From positions 62,001 to 126,000 of the forward strand of contig DLHG01000007.1 in NCBI GenBank assembly GCA_002483105.1: 64,000 nucleotides of DNA, read 5' to 3'. The position numbers and the translations under genes were made by a program. This DNA comes from Bacteroidetes bacterium UBA7674. Its GTDB lineage: Bacteria > Bacteroidota > Bacteroidia > Chitinophagales > Chitinophagaceae. This document shows, one piece after another, positions 18,802 to 27,429 of the stretch (position 1 is the first letter of the stretch; the number at the start of each line of letters is the position of its first letter). Below the pieces are notes generated by a model. It was given only the letters and a program-made list of their open reading frames with translations, did no database searches and was not told the DNA's origin.

Positions 18802-18825
18802 AAAGGGCTGCATGTGCAGCCCTTT
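18802..18825 (-). terminator. Terminator of the nuo operon
   Basis: A perfect 11-bp inverted repeat (AAAGGGCTGCA at 18802-18812 with 18815-18825; in practice the loop is a few bases larger), followed on the minus strand by TTTCTTGTTTTC. It lies 24 bases beyond the nuoN stop. Confidence 0.85.
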
Positions 18826-18848
18826 GTGTTATAGTAAGTGTTTATGTT

Positions 18849-20228
18849 CTAAATGAAGTTCAGTATCAGCTGAGGTGCTACACCGAGGAGGATAACTATG
18901 ACTGCGGTAACAACCAGCATCATCTTATCGCTTGGTGTTACCGGGCTGCTGAGTTCTGGGCTGCCTTGTTTGAAGTACATGGCTGTTATCACTCTGAAAT
19001 AGTAGTACACACTTATAGCTGCCATCAGCAATGCGAATATTACCAGCCATAATACCTGGCCTTGCTCTACAGCGGCTACCAGCACATAATACTTCGCCAT
19101 AAAGCCACCTGTGAGCGGTATACCTGCCAGTGATAATAAGAATATGGTTGTGACGAACGCTAACAACGGTTCTCTTTTACCGAGCCCATTGAAACCATCG
19201 TAGGTGTAATCTTTCATCTTCATCAGCACGGCGAAGACACCCATTGTAGCCACGGTATATGTTACTGTATACAACATAAGCCCCTGCCATGCAGTGGCAT
19301 TTAATGCTACAATAGCAAACAACATAAAGCCTGCCTGTGCGATAGACGAATAAGCCATCATACGCTTTACGCTCTGCTGGAAAACGGCTGTTACGTTACC
19401 GACCAATAATGTTGCCGCCGTAATAATAGCGATCAACATCATCCAACTGTTACCGAGGTTGCCGAAAGAAATATGGAACAATTTGATGAATGCTATAAAT
19501 GCAGCCGACTTAACGATAGTGGACATGTAAGCCGTGAAAGGCGTAGGTGCACCGTCGTACACATCTGGTGTCCACATGTGCATAGGAGCCGCTGATATCT
19601 TGAATGAGAATGCAATGATGAGGAATACGATACCGCAGAGTGCCATCGGGTTAAGAGCATCTGCTTGCAGGAAAGTGAACTGGCTGATATCGAACGAACC
19701 GGTAGCACCATAGATCAACGTGATACCCATGAGCAAGATACCTGTAGAGAATGCTCCCATCAGGAAGTACTTTAAAGATGCTTCGCTGCTTTTCAGGTTT
19801 TTCTTGTCGCTACCTGCCAATATGTATTGCGGAATGGAAATGATCTCAATACCTAAGAAGAGTATCAGCATATTATTATATCCTGCCAGCATATACAAGC
19901 CGACCAGCATGAAACTGATGAGCGCAAAATAATCGGAAGTGTGTGCGCCTACCTTTTGAATTTCCCTGCCGGAAAGCAGGACATAGAGCAAGGTGCAGCC
20001 TGTCATCAGTGTGTTGAACCAGACAGCATACCTGTCTATGCGGATCATGTTGTTGAAGAACGTCTGCGGTTGGTTGGAGTCGATAGTAGAGAGCTCCCAG
20101 ATATTGACACCGAGGAGTAAAAAGAACAGTATAGCGGCAAATGTGGCCATGCCCTTCTTCTCCTTTACCAGTATCCCGGTAAACATCAAGATGACACCTA
20201 TTATTGTTGCAGCAATGATTGCTTTCAT
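18849..20228 (-). CDS. nuoN: NADH-quinone oxidoreductase subunit N
   Basis: A 459-residue antiporter-like membrane subunit of complex I with about 13-14 transmembrane helices. It has the family block LKYFLMGAFSTGILLMGITL with the conserved Lys, PMHMWTPDVYDGAPTPFTAY, KSAAFIAFIKLF and VTAVFQQSVKRMMAYSSIAQ. It translocates protons or ions with NuoL and NuoM. It is the last gene of the operon, 99 bases after nuoM; that spacer has a palindrome and AT-rich repeat. Confidence 0.95.
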   Translation of the reverse strand: MKAIIAATIIGVILMFTGILVKEKKGMATFAAILFFLLLGVNIWELSTIDSNQPQTFFNNMIRIDRYAVWFNTLMTGCTLLYVLLSGREIQKVGAHTSDYFALISFMLVGLYMLAGYNNMLILFLGIEIISIPQYILAGSDKKNLKSSEASLKYFLMGAFSTGILLMGITLIYGATGSFDISQFTFLQADALNPMALCGIVFLIIAFSFKISAAPMHMWTPDVYDGAPTPFTAYMSTIVKSAAFIAFIKLFHISFGNLGNSWMMLIAIITAATLLVGNVTAVFQQSVKRMMAYSSIAQAGFMLFAIVALNATAWQGLMLYTVTYTVATMGVFAVLMKMKDYTYDGFNGLGKREPLLAFVTTIFLLSLAGIPLTGGFMAKYYVLVAAVEQGQVLWLVIFALLMAAISVYYYFRVITAMYFKQGSPELSSPVTPSDKMMLVVTAVIVILLGVAPQLILNFI

Positions 20229-20297
20229 ATTAAATTCTTTGAACCCGGATTCTCAGGATTAGACCGATTATCCAGGGCTACTATATTTATTTATACG

Positions 20298-20336
20298 GCT
20301 GACGTGTCAGCCTATTAACTTATCAACTTACGGTAA
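20298..20336. repeat. Spacer palindrome and ATCAACTTA-type repeat between nuoM and nuoN
   Basis: GGCTGACGTGTCAGCC (20298-20313) is a 7-bp perfect inverted repeat with a 2-base centre. It is followed by TATTAACTTATCAACTTA, which matches the TTAACCTATCAAC motif of the nuoJ-nuoK spacer. Its role is unknown. Confidence 0.5.
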
Positions 20337-21761
20337 TACTACTCCTGATATTGCGGCGGTCATATCCAGCAATGGCTTAGGATATACACCCAGGAATATT
20401 ATCAACACTATTACTATTGCCAGTCCGACATATTCATTTGTCGTAATGTCCTTGTTCGATATCATCTCGGTGGTTTCGCCGTAGGCTACTTTCTGCACCA
20501 TATTCAGTGTATAGATAGCACCCAGGATGACACCAAGACCTGCTACTACCATAAATATCATGTGGTAAGGTGATGCGCTCTGGAACAATCCGTTGAACAA
20601 CATGAACTCACCTATAAAACCATTTGTAAGAGGTAACGCGATATTTGCCAGAGATATAATGACTAAAGCGATCGCCATTTTAGGAGCAGCTGTTGCCATA
20701 CCACCCATCTTTGTCATGTCACGTGTACCCCAGCGATTCTCGATCATGCTTACGATGATCCACATACCGGTGATATTGATACCGTGATTGAACATCTGCA
20801 CCATGATACCGTGTGTACCAACCGTAGTATCTGAGAATGCCACGGCGCTCATCAGGCCCATGTGAGCAATAGATGAATAAGCCACCAGGCGTTTGATATC
20901 AGTTTGAACGATGGCGAGTAATGAAGCGTAAACGATACCAATGATAGAAAGTATCACAACGGTGTCTGACCAGAAAGCAACACCTTCAGGCAATACAGGT
21001 ATCAACCAGCGAAGCACTGCGAACAAACCCATCTTCACCATCAACGCACTAAGAATGATGGTAACAGGTGTAGGTGATTGCTCATAGGTATCGGGCTGCC
21101 ACGTGTGGAAAGGGAATATCGGCATCTTGATAGCAAAGGCTATGAAGATGAGCCAGAATACCCATTGCTGTGTAGCAGGGTCTAATGCAGCGCCGGCAGC
21201 TTTAATGCTTTCGAATGAATAGCTGCTGAGACCCGGATTCTGCAGTGATAATATGATAAGACCCGCCAGCATCATTAAGCTACCGACGAACGTATAAATG
21301 AAGAACTTGAAGGTAACAGGCACTCTTTTCTCCCCGCCCCATTTAGAGCAAAGGAAGTAAACTGGTATCAATGCCAGCTCCCAGAAAATATAGAATACGA
21401 ACGCATCGTAAGCCAGGAACACACCCATCAGCCCAGCCTGTGACAGCATCATGAGGCCGTAGAATGAATTAGCTTTTTCTACTTCTTTATTCCAGTTGGC
21501 GATGATCACCACCGGTAATACTATTGCTGTCAGCAGGCAAAGCATATTGCTCATGCCATCTGTAGCGAGACTGAAATTAGTACCTATGCGTGGAATCCAT
21601 GGAGTGCTCCAACTGGTATCGCCGCCCATGCTTATTACTATCGCCACCACCAGCGTAGCCAGCGAGCCAACTAATGCAAGGGTTTTCGCGGAGGTGCCAC
21701 TCATCGCAAATCCGATGATACCCGCCAGTAAAGGAATTAATATGAGTAATGTCAATATCAT
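20328..21761 (-). CDS. nuoM: NADH-quinone oxidoreductase subunit M
   Basis: A 477-residue antiporter-like subunit. The ATG at 21761 (MILTLLILIPLLAGIIGFAM) is preferred to a TTG four codons upstream. Family motifs: YIFWELALIPVYFLCSKWGG with the membrane Glu, FPFHTWQPDTYEQSPTP, KMGLFAVLRWLIP with the key Lys and RLVAYSSIAHMGLM. It forms one of the three proton channels of the complex I membrane arm. It follows nuoL by 34 bases. Confidence 0.95.
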   Translation of the reverse strand: MILTLLILIPLLAGIIGFAMSGTSAKTLALVGSLATLVVAIVISMGGDTSWSTPWIPRIGTNFSLATDGMSNMLCLLTAIVLPVVIIANWNKEVEKANSFYGLMMLSQAGLMGVFLAYDAFVFYIFWELALIPVYFLCSKWGGEKRVPVTFKFFIYTFVGSLMMLAGLIILSLQNPGLSSYSFESIKAAGAALDPATQQWVFWLIFIAFAIKMPIFPFHTWQPDTYEQSPTPVTIILSALMVKMGLFAVLRWLIPVLPEGVAFWSDTVVILSIIGIVYASLLAIVQTDIKRLVAYSSIAHMGLMSAVAFSDTTVGTHGIMVQMFNHGINITGMWIIVSMIENRWGTRDMTKMGGMATAAPKMAIALVIISLANIALPLTNGFIGEFMLFNGLFQSASPYHMIFMVVAGLGVILGAIYTLNMVQKVAYGETTEMISNKDITTNEYVGLAIVIVLIIFLGVYPKPLLDMTAAISGVVLP

Positions 21762-21795
21762 AATGCTCTGCAATATTTGCTATTGCTAACTGTTA

Positions 21796-23679
21796 TTATT
21801 TTATCCAAAAGAAACTCAGCGCAAACAACGCCACCATACCCAATACCATCACGAAGATGTAGAAACCCACTTGTCCTGTTTGTAACAGGCGCATGCGGTC
21901 GCCCCCCCAACGAACTGTTTTACCTACACCGTTCACCAAACCGTCAATACCTGCTTTCTCTATAAACCTGTCGGCTATACGGGAGAAGGCAGCTATAGGG
22001 CGAACGATGACAGCATCATACAGTTCATCTACGTACCATTTATTTTCCAGCACCTTAGCAAGGCCGGTGTTAGGGACGAAGTTTGGCTTCTTAGTAGCGT
22101 TGTATGCTATTACGATCATCACCAGCACCAATCCAACTGAAGTTCCCATCAATGCCCATTCAGTTGCATGAGAAAGATGATGCACACCGAAGTTGCTCAC
22201 CACAGGGCCAAGGAATGTTGCCAGTGTGTGATGCTCACTGATAACAGCAGGCAAACCAACATAACCACCGACGATAGAAAGTATCGCCAGCACTATCAAC
22301 GGGATAGTGATAGCAGCAGGGCTCTCGTGCAGGTGATGTTCCTGCTCGTGCGTGCCACGGAATTTACCGCGGAACGTAAGGAAGTATAAACGGAACATAT
22401 AGAATGCCGTCATTAACGCGCCTAACAGACCTAAACCGAATAATACAGGTGAATGTCCGTAAGCGGCCGCCAGTATTTCATCCTTAGAGAAGAAACCTGC
22501 AAAACCGGGAATACCCGCGATAGCTAAACAACCGATCAGGAATGTTGCCTGCGTGATCTTCATGTGCTTGCCAAGGCCACCCATCTTGCGAATGTCCTGT
22601 TCGCCGCCCATAGCGTGTATCACACTACCAGAACCAAGGAATAATAAGGCTTTGAAGAAAGCGTGCGTCATCACGTGGAAGACAGCAGTAGTATATGCAC
22701 CTACGCCCAAAGCGAGGAACATAAATCCTAACTGGCTCACCGTAGAGTATGCCAGCACCTTTTTAATATCATATTGACGGATAGCTATAGTGGCAGCAAA
22801 AAGTGCAGTTGCTAAACCGATAATGGCTACAAAATGTAAAGTCTCAGGCGCGAGGTTGTACAAAGCACTGGAGCGGGCGATCATATAGATACCTGCTGTT
22901 ACCATCGTTGCCGCGTGGATGAGGGCTGATACCGGGGTAGGACCCGCCATCGCATCAGGCAGCCATGTGTACAAAGGTATCTGGGCACTCTTACCCATAG
23001 CACCGATGAAGAAGCAAACAGCTATCCAGTTGTAAGTGCTGGAAGGAACCTGTGTAGTAGAAAGCGAACCAAAGAACTCCTGGTAGCTAAGCGTCCCGAA
23101 GTTCAGCAATACCAGCAGCATACCTACCAGGAAGCCGAGGTCACCGATACGGTTCATCACGAATGCCTTTTTAGCGGCATTGGTATATTCCCTGTTCTTG
23201 AACCAGAAACCTATCAGTAAATAAGAGCAAAGCCCCACGCCTTCCCAACCAATGAACATCACCAGGTAGTTGGACCCTAAGACCAGCAATAACATAGAGA
23301 ACACAAACAGGTTCAGGTAGGCGAAGTATTTCACCATACCCTCATCCTCGTGCATGTAGGAAGTAGAATAAACGTGTATCAGGAAACCGACACCGGTTAT
23401 AATTAACAGGAACAAAGAAGACAATGCATCTACCTGGAAACTGAACGGTATCTGCAAAGTACCAGATTGGATAAAGTCGAACAGGTTGACCACTACCGGG
23501 CCCTGGAATCCTTCGGCTCTTACCTCGAAGAAGATACCGAGTGACACGCAAAAGGAAGCCAGCACCGCCAGGCTACCGATGATGCCGCCGGTTGATTTTG
23601 GCATTTTTCTCCAGAAGATACCGTTGATAAGAAAACCTATCAATGGGAAAAGTGGAATTAAGTAAACTAAATTGGTCAT
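21796..23679 (-). CDS. nuoL: NADH-quinone oxidoreductase subunit L
   Basis: A 627-residue subunit with about 16 helices, including the C-terminal lateral helix region. Markers: YFAYLNLFVFSMLLLVLGSN, FIGWEGVGLCSYLLIGFW, PLYTWLPDAMAGPTPVSALI, HAATMVTAGIYMIARSS, KKVLAYSTVSQLGFM and HAFFKALLFLGSGSVIHAMG. It is the distal proton channel. The length is normal for the family. It lies 56 bases after nuoK. Confidence 0.96.
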   Translation of the reverse strand: MTNLVYLIPLFPLIGFLINGIFWRKMPKSTGGIIGSLAVLASFCVSLGIFFEVRAEGFQGPVVVNLFDFIQSGTLQIPFSFQVDALSSLFLLIITGVGFLIHVYSTSYMHEDEGMVKYFAYLNLFVFSMLLLVLGSNYLVMFIGWEGVGLCSYLLIGFWFKNREYTNAAKKAFVMNRIGDLGFLVGMLLVLLNFGTLSYQEFFGSLSTTQVPSSTYNWIAVCFFIGAMGKSAQIPLYTWLPDAMAGPTPVSALIHAATMVTAGIYMIARSSALYNLAPETLHFVAIIGLATALFAATIAIRQYDIKKVLAYSTVSQLGFMFLALGVGAYTTAVFHVMTHAFFKALLFLGSGSVIHAMGGEQDIRKMGGLGKHMKITQATFLIGCLAIAGIPGFAGFFSKDEILAAAYGHSPVLFGLGLLGALMTAFYMFRLYFLTFRGKFRGTHEQEHHLHESPAAITIPLIVLAILSIVGGYVGLPAVISEHHTLATFLGPVVSNFGVHHLSHATEWALMGTSVGLVLVMIVIAYNATKKPNFVPNTGLAKVLENKWYVDELYDAVIVRPIAAFSRIADRFIEKAGIDGLVNGVGKTVRWGGDRMRLLQTGQVGFYIFVMVLGMVALFALSFFWIK

Positions 23680-23735
23680 ACCCTATTAAGTCAAAAGCCA
23701 TAAGTCGCAGGTCATAAGAAACCTCAACCGCTGTC

Positions 23736-24035
23736 TTAGTGTTTTAATCTATTTAAAATATTAATATCGACAGAATGTACTTTACGGTACATCATTACGA
23801 TAATTGCCAGACCTACGGCCACCTCAGCTGCTGCCACCACCATTATAAAGAAAACAAAGATTTGTGCAGAAGGATCTGCATACATCTTTGAGAATGCAAC
23901 CAGTAATAAATTCACCGCATTGAGCATCAGCTCTATGCACATGAAGATGATAATGGCATTACGACGCATCAAGGTACCCATGATACCGATGCAGAATAAA
24001 GCCATGCTTAAGAATAAATAATATTGTATTGGCAT
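23736..24035 (-). CDS. nuoK: NADH-quinone oxidoreductase subunit K
   Basis: A 99-residue, three-helix subunit: PIQYYLFLSMALFCIGIMGT, the conserved membrane Glu in FMCIELMLNAVNLLLVAFS, and VAAAEVAVGLAIIVMMYR with the second conserved Glu. Together with NuoJ, NuoA and NuoH it forms the proton pathway next to the quinone site. Length is typical. Confidence 0.96.
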   Translation of the reverse strand: MPIQYYLFLSMALFCIGIMGTLMRRNAIIIFMCIELMLNAVNLLLVAFSKMYADPSAQIFVFFIMVVAAAEVAVGLAIIVMMYRKVHSVDINILNRLKH

Positions 24036-24039
24036 CTTT

Positions 24040-24116
24040 TAAAATTCAAAAGTCAAAATTCAAAACCTAAAACTGACTTGTTAACCTATCAACCAGTTAA
24101 CCTATCAACTAACCAC
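24040..24116. repeat. AT-rich intra-operon repeat between nuoJ and nuoK
   Basis: The 81-base spacer is almost wholly repeat-like: AAAATTCAAAAGTCAAAATT at 24041-24060, then two copies of a GTTAACCTATCAAC motif about 14-16 bases apart (24079-24110). The same TCAAAATTCAAAA motif recurs in the nuoC-nuoD and nuoB-nuoC spacers. Confidence 0.6.
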
Positions 24117-24611
24117 CTACTCCTTCTTACCTATTACTATCGCACCTATCATCGCGCTGAGGAATAGCACACTGCTTATCTCGAACGGCAATACATATTG
24201 CGTGAACAGCACCTTTCCTAAGTTCTTCATCAGTCCTATATCAGTAGAGGTAAAGTCGGCTGCATTAGATGTTGTGGTCCTTAATGCTGCCAGTATCACC
24301 AGGAACAGGATACCCCCGGAAAGAACACCGGCAAACTGTATCAGCCTGTTCTTTTGTGGCTCGGTATCGGCATTCAGGTTCATCAACATGATTACGAACA
24401 GGAACAGTACCATGATGGCCCCTGCATAAACGATAATGTTCACGATAGCCAGGAACTGTGCATTCATTAGTATATAATGGCCTGAAATAGCAAAGAAGGT
24501 AGCAATAAGAAACAATACACTACTAATAGGATTGCGGCTGAGTATAACACCTAAGCCACAGCCTAAAGCCATTACAGTAAGGAACCAGAATAATATTTCG
24601 TGGATCTCCAT
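24117..24611 (-). CDS. nuoJ: NADH-quinone oxidoreductase subunit J
   Basis: A 164-residue membrane subunit with five helices. The TM3 pi-bulge region is visible as NIIVYAGAIMVLFLFVIMLM, followed by the cytoplasmic loop NLNADTEPQKNRL. The family takes part in coupling quinone chemistry to proton transport. It starts 6 bases after nuoI ends. Confidence 0.95.
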   Translation of the reverse strand: MEIHEILFWFLTVMALGCGLGVILSRNPISSVLFLIATFFAISGHYILMNAQFLAIVNIIVYAGAIMVLFLFVIMLMNLNADTEPQKNRLIQFAGVLSGGILFLVILAALRTTTSNAADFTSTDIGLMKNLGKVLFTQYVLPFEISSVLFLSAMIGAIVIGKKE

Positions 24612-24617
24612 AATTTA

Positions 24618-25127
24618 TTACTTGGTTTCAGTTTTTTTAGGATGAGGGATCAGCAGGTCTTCTTTCTTGTAAATGAATTCCTTGCGTTGGTAGCTGGCCG
24701 GCATTAATGTTTCTGTAAGATAAACAGCGTCTTTAGGACAAGCCTCTTCACAGTAACCGCAGAAAATGCAGCGCAGCATATTTATTTCATACTTGGCAGC
24801 ATACTTCTCTTCACGGTACAGGTGCTCTTCACCCGGCTTACGCTCAGCAGCTTCCATTGTAATTGCTTCCGCAGGGCAAGCCAGTGCGCACAAGCCACAG
24901 GCAGTACACTTTTCACGGCCTTCTTCATCACGGTTAAGTATATGAAGTCCGCGGAATACCGGGCTGAACGGACGCTTCTCCTCAGGATAGTTGACCGTGG
25001 CCTTCTTTTTAAATATATGGCTGAGCGTGATGCCCAGGCCTTTGGCTATAGCAGGCAGATACATTTTCTCCCCCATTGTCATGGGGCTTCTATCTACCTG
25101 TACAGACCTATTTGTCAGTTTTTGCAT
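24618..25127 (-). CDS. nuoI: NADH-quinone oxidoreductase subunit I (two 4Fe-4S clusters)
   Basis: A 169-residue ferredoxin-like subunit. Cluster motifs CTACGLCALACPAEA and CIFCGYCEEACPKDA bind clusters N6a and N6b, which carry electrons from NuoG towards NuoB. An N-terminal amphipathic helix (GLGITLSHIFKKKATV) lies against the membrane in known structures. The position between nuoH and nuoJ is canonical. Confidence 0.96.
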   Translation of the reverse strand: MQKLTNRSVQVDRSPMTMGEKMYLPAIAKGLGITLSHIFKKKATVNYPEEKRPFSPVFRGLHILNRDEEGREKCTACGLCALACPAEAITMEAAERKPGEEHLYREEKYAAKYEINMLRCIFCGYCEEACPKDAVYLTETLMPASYQRKEFIYKKEDLLIPHPKKTETK

Positions 25128-25161
25128 TTTATAATTTTTTAAGCCTTACTCACTGCTTGTA

Positions 25162-26235
25162 TTACTTCTTCATTGTCCAAAGTATCACAAGCCCTGTTAC
25201 TACCATATTTATTAATGCTATCGGTATCAATGATTTCCATCCCAGTTTCATCAGTTGATCGTAACGGAAGCGTGGTAGCGTCCAACGAACGAACATGAAG
25301 AACAGGATGAAACAAATTGCTTTAGTTAATAGTACCAGTACACAAACTGCTACGAATACAAACTGCGGTACTGCACCCTGCACCTGGTCCATGAACGGAA
25401 AGTTGTATCCACCGAAGAACAGGGTTGATAATATTACAGAGCTGACGAACAGGTTGATATACTCAGCGAAGAGATAGAACCCGAGCTTCATAGAAGAATA
25501 CTCCTGGTGGAAACCCATGTTCAGTTCTGATTCTGCTTCTGCAAGGTCGAATGGCGCGCGGTTCAGCTCAGCGAATGTGCAAATAAGGAAAACCATGAAG
25601 CCTACCGGTTGCTTGAAGAAGTTCCAGGTAAAGTAACCGTCGCTCCAGAAGCCATGCTGCTGGTCAACAATTTCACGAAGGCTGAGTGTGCCTGTCATCA
25701 TGATAACCGCTATCAGGCTGAGGCCCATTGCCAGCTCGTAAGAGATAGCCTGTGCCGCAGCGCGGATACTACTCAGCAGGGAGAACTTATTATTAGAGGC
25801 CCATCCACCCAGCATGATACCATATACACCTATACTAAGCACACCAAATATGAAGAGGATACCGATATTGATATCAGCTACTTGTAAGGAGATGATACGT
25901 CCTGCTTCAGTAACATAGTCCGGCCCCCAGGGGATAACCGCACTGGTTAACAAAGCCGTCAGCATCGCAAGGCACGGACCTAAAATAAAGAGGCCGCGAG
26001 TGGAACTGTCAGGAATGATCTCTTCCTTCATGAAGAGCTTAAGACCATCTGCAAGTGGTTGCAGCAAACCGAAAGGACCCGCACGGCTCGGACCTCTGCG
26101 ATCCTGCATTACAGCAGCCACTTTACGTTCGCCCCATGTAGCATACATAGCAATACCCAATGAACCCATTAGGATCACCGTGATGAGAATAAGTTTCTCT
26201 ATAATAAATGCTACATCAAGTTGTAGTAACATCAT
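25162..26235 (-). CDS. nuoH: NADH-quinone oxidoreductase subunit H
   Basis: A 357-residue quinone-site membrane subunit with about eight helices. Motifs: ERKVAAVMQDRRGPSRAGPF, LLQPLADGLKLFMKEEI, and AELNRAPFDLAEAESELNMG, with the cluster of acidic residues that connects the quinone cavity to the membrane arm. Two ATGs in a row open the frame. Confidence 0.96.
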   Translation of the reverse strand: MMLLQLDVAFIIEKLILITVILMGSLGIAMYATWGERKVAAVMQDRRGPSRAGPFGLLQPLADGLKLFMKEEIIPDSSTRGLFILGPCLAMLTALLTSAVIPWGPDYVTEAGRIISLQVADINIGILFIFGVLSIGVYGIMLGGWASNNKFSLLSSIRAAAQAISYELAMGLSLIAVIMMTGTLSLREIVDQQHGFWSDGYFTWNFFKQPVGFMVFLICTFAELNRAPFDLAEAESELNMGFHQEYSSMKLGFYLFAEYINLFVSSVILSTLFFGGYNFPFMDQVQGAVPQFVFVAVCVLVLLTKAICFILFFMFVRWTLPRFRYDQLMKLGWKSLIPIALINMVVTGLVILWTMKK

Positions 26236-26305
26236 AGCCGCGCAAAAGTAATTAGTTCGTTAAAAAAATGGTACTCTTTTCAATAAATCTCTGTCAGTCA
26301 ATTAT

Positions 26306-27391
26306 CTAGTCCCGGGTCGTCTTAAAATCATCCGAATGTGCAGGGCCGGGTATCCTCGACAATTCTACTTCCGGTTTGTTCACATCACTCACATCGTGAA
26401 TGTCCATGAGCAACCTCGGTTCTTTTCCTATCACATTATTGATCAGTATCTGCGTAGTCTTGGTATCTACATAATGTCCTTGTGATATTACGCTCCTGCG
26501 ATCGATCTTAGACGGACCTTCTATTACCCAATCCGTTGTTTCTTTCTTATGGAAGCGGCAATCGTTGCATATCCACTCTTCCACTTCGCCCCACTGGTCT
26601 TTACGAGCAGTAACACGATATACCTCATCGCCACGCATCCATGCACGGGCCTTACCGCTACAGGTAGGGCAATCGCGATGTACATCTACCGGCTTAGTGA
26701 ACCATACCCTGTTCTTAAAGCGGAACGTTTTATCCGTTAATGCACCCACGGGGCAAACGTCAATGATATTGCCGATGAACTCGTTATCTAAAGACTTATT
26801 TAATAAAGTGCTGATAGAAGAATGATCACCACGCTCCAGTACACCATGTTCGCGTTTGTTGGTCAGCTCATCCGCAGTGAACACGCAACGATAGCAAAGG
26901 ATGCAACGCGTCATGTGCAGGGATATGTACGGACCGATGTCTTCTTTCTCAAAAGTGCGGCGTTCGAAATCGTAGCGTGTACCTTCCGTACCGTGCTCGT
27001 AGCTAAGGTCCTGCAGGTGACACTCACCGGCCTGGTCGCATACCGGGCAATCCAGCGGGTGATTGATGAGCAGCATTTCCACGATGCCTTTACGGGCATC
27101 CACTACTTTCTCGGAAGTAATGTTCTTTACTTCCATCCCATCCATCACGTTGGTACGGCAGCTCGCTACCAGCTTAGGCATCGGGCGCGGGTCTTTTTCA
27201 GAACCCTTGCTCACCTCTACCAGGCAGGTACGGCACTTACCACCACTTTCTTTCAGCTTGCTGTAATAACACATAGCAGGAGGAGTTACCTCACCGCCTA
27301 TCATACGCGCAGCATTCAGTATCGAAGTTCCTGCAGGCACTTCAATAGTGATATTATCGATCGTTACTTTAAAATTTTGAACCTCAGACAT
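26306..27391 (-). CDS. nuoG: Short NuoG-type iron-sulfur subunit of complex I
   Basis: A 361-residue subunit, far shorter than the 700-900 residue NuoG of Proteobacteria. The N-terminal 2Fe-2S domain has AMCYYSKLKESGGKCRTC and VASCRTNV. The His/Cys 4Fe-4S motif is HPLDCPVCDQAGECHL and a further cluster motif is TRCILCYRCV with DVCPVGAL. Extra cysteines (RDCPTCSGKA and WICNDCRFH) follow. The molybdopterin-oxidoreductase-like C-terminal domain is absent, and only 70 bases separate the stop from nuoH. I recall short forms of this kind in other Bacteroidota, so this is probably not a truncation. Confidence 0.88.
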   Translation of the reverse strand: MSEVQNFKVTIDNITIEVPAGTSILNAARMIGGEVTPPAMCYYSKLKESGGKCRTCLVEVSKGSEKDPRPMPKLVASCRTNVMDGMEVKNITSEKVVDARKGIVEMLLINHPLDCPVCDQAGECHLQDLSYEHGTEGTRYDFERRTFEKEDIGPYISLHMTRCILCYRCVFTADELTNKREHGVLERGDHSSISTLLNKSLDNEFIGNIIDVCPVGALTDKTFRFKNRVWFTKPVDVHRDCPTCSGKARAWMRGDEVYRVTARKDQWGEVEEWICNDCRFHKKETTDWVIEGPSKIDRRSVISQGHYVDTKTTQILINNVIGKEPRLLMDIHDVSDVNKPEVELSRIPGPAHSDDFKTTRD

Positions 27392-27429
27392 ATTCTAATC
27401 CTGGTTTCGTTTTAATTTTTTCTAATTCC

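Larger units (their letters stand above)
18088..18848. other. Long non-coding spacer with two tandem arrays and dispersed-repeat remnants
   Basis: About 760 bases between scpB and the nuo terminator. It contains a GTGC array at 18237-18341, a GC-rich block with a run of ten C at 18383-18392, a TACTACCAT array at 18451-18640, and a GC-rich hairpin element (18737-18785, CCGCCCTGCGGG and CCCTCCCTGAAAATAGGGAGGG). Open frames across it are short, repeat-driven and have no recognisable start context. I see no gene here. Confidence 0.7.

Noticed and set aside
26306..27391. NuoG as a truncated pseudogene
   Set aside because: Only 70 bases separate it from nuoH, the frame is intact and the iron-sulfur motifs are complete; a short form appears to be the lineage state.
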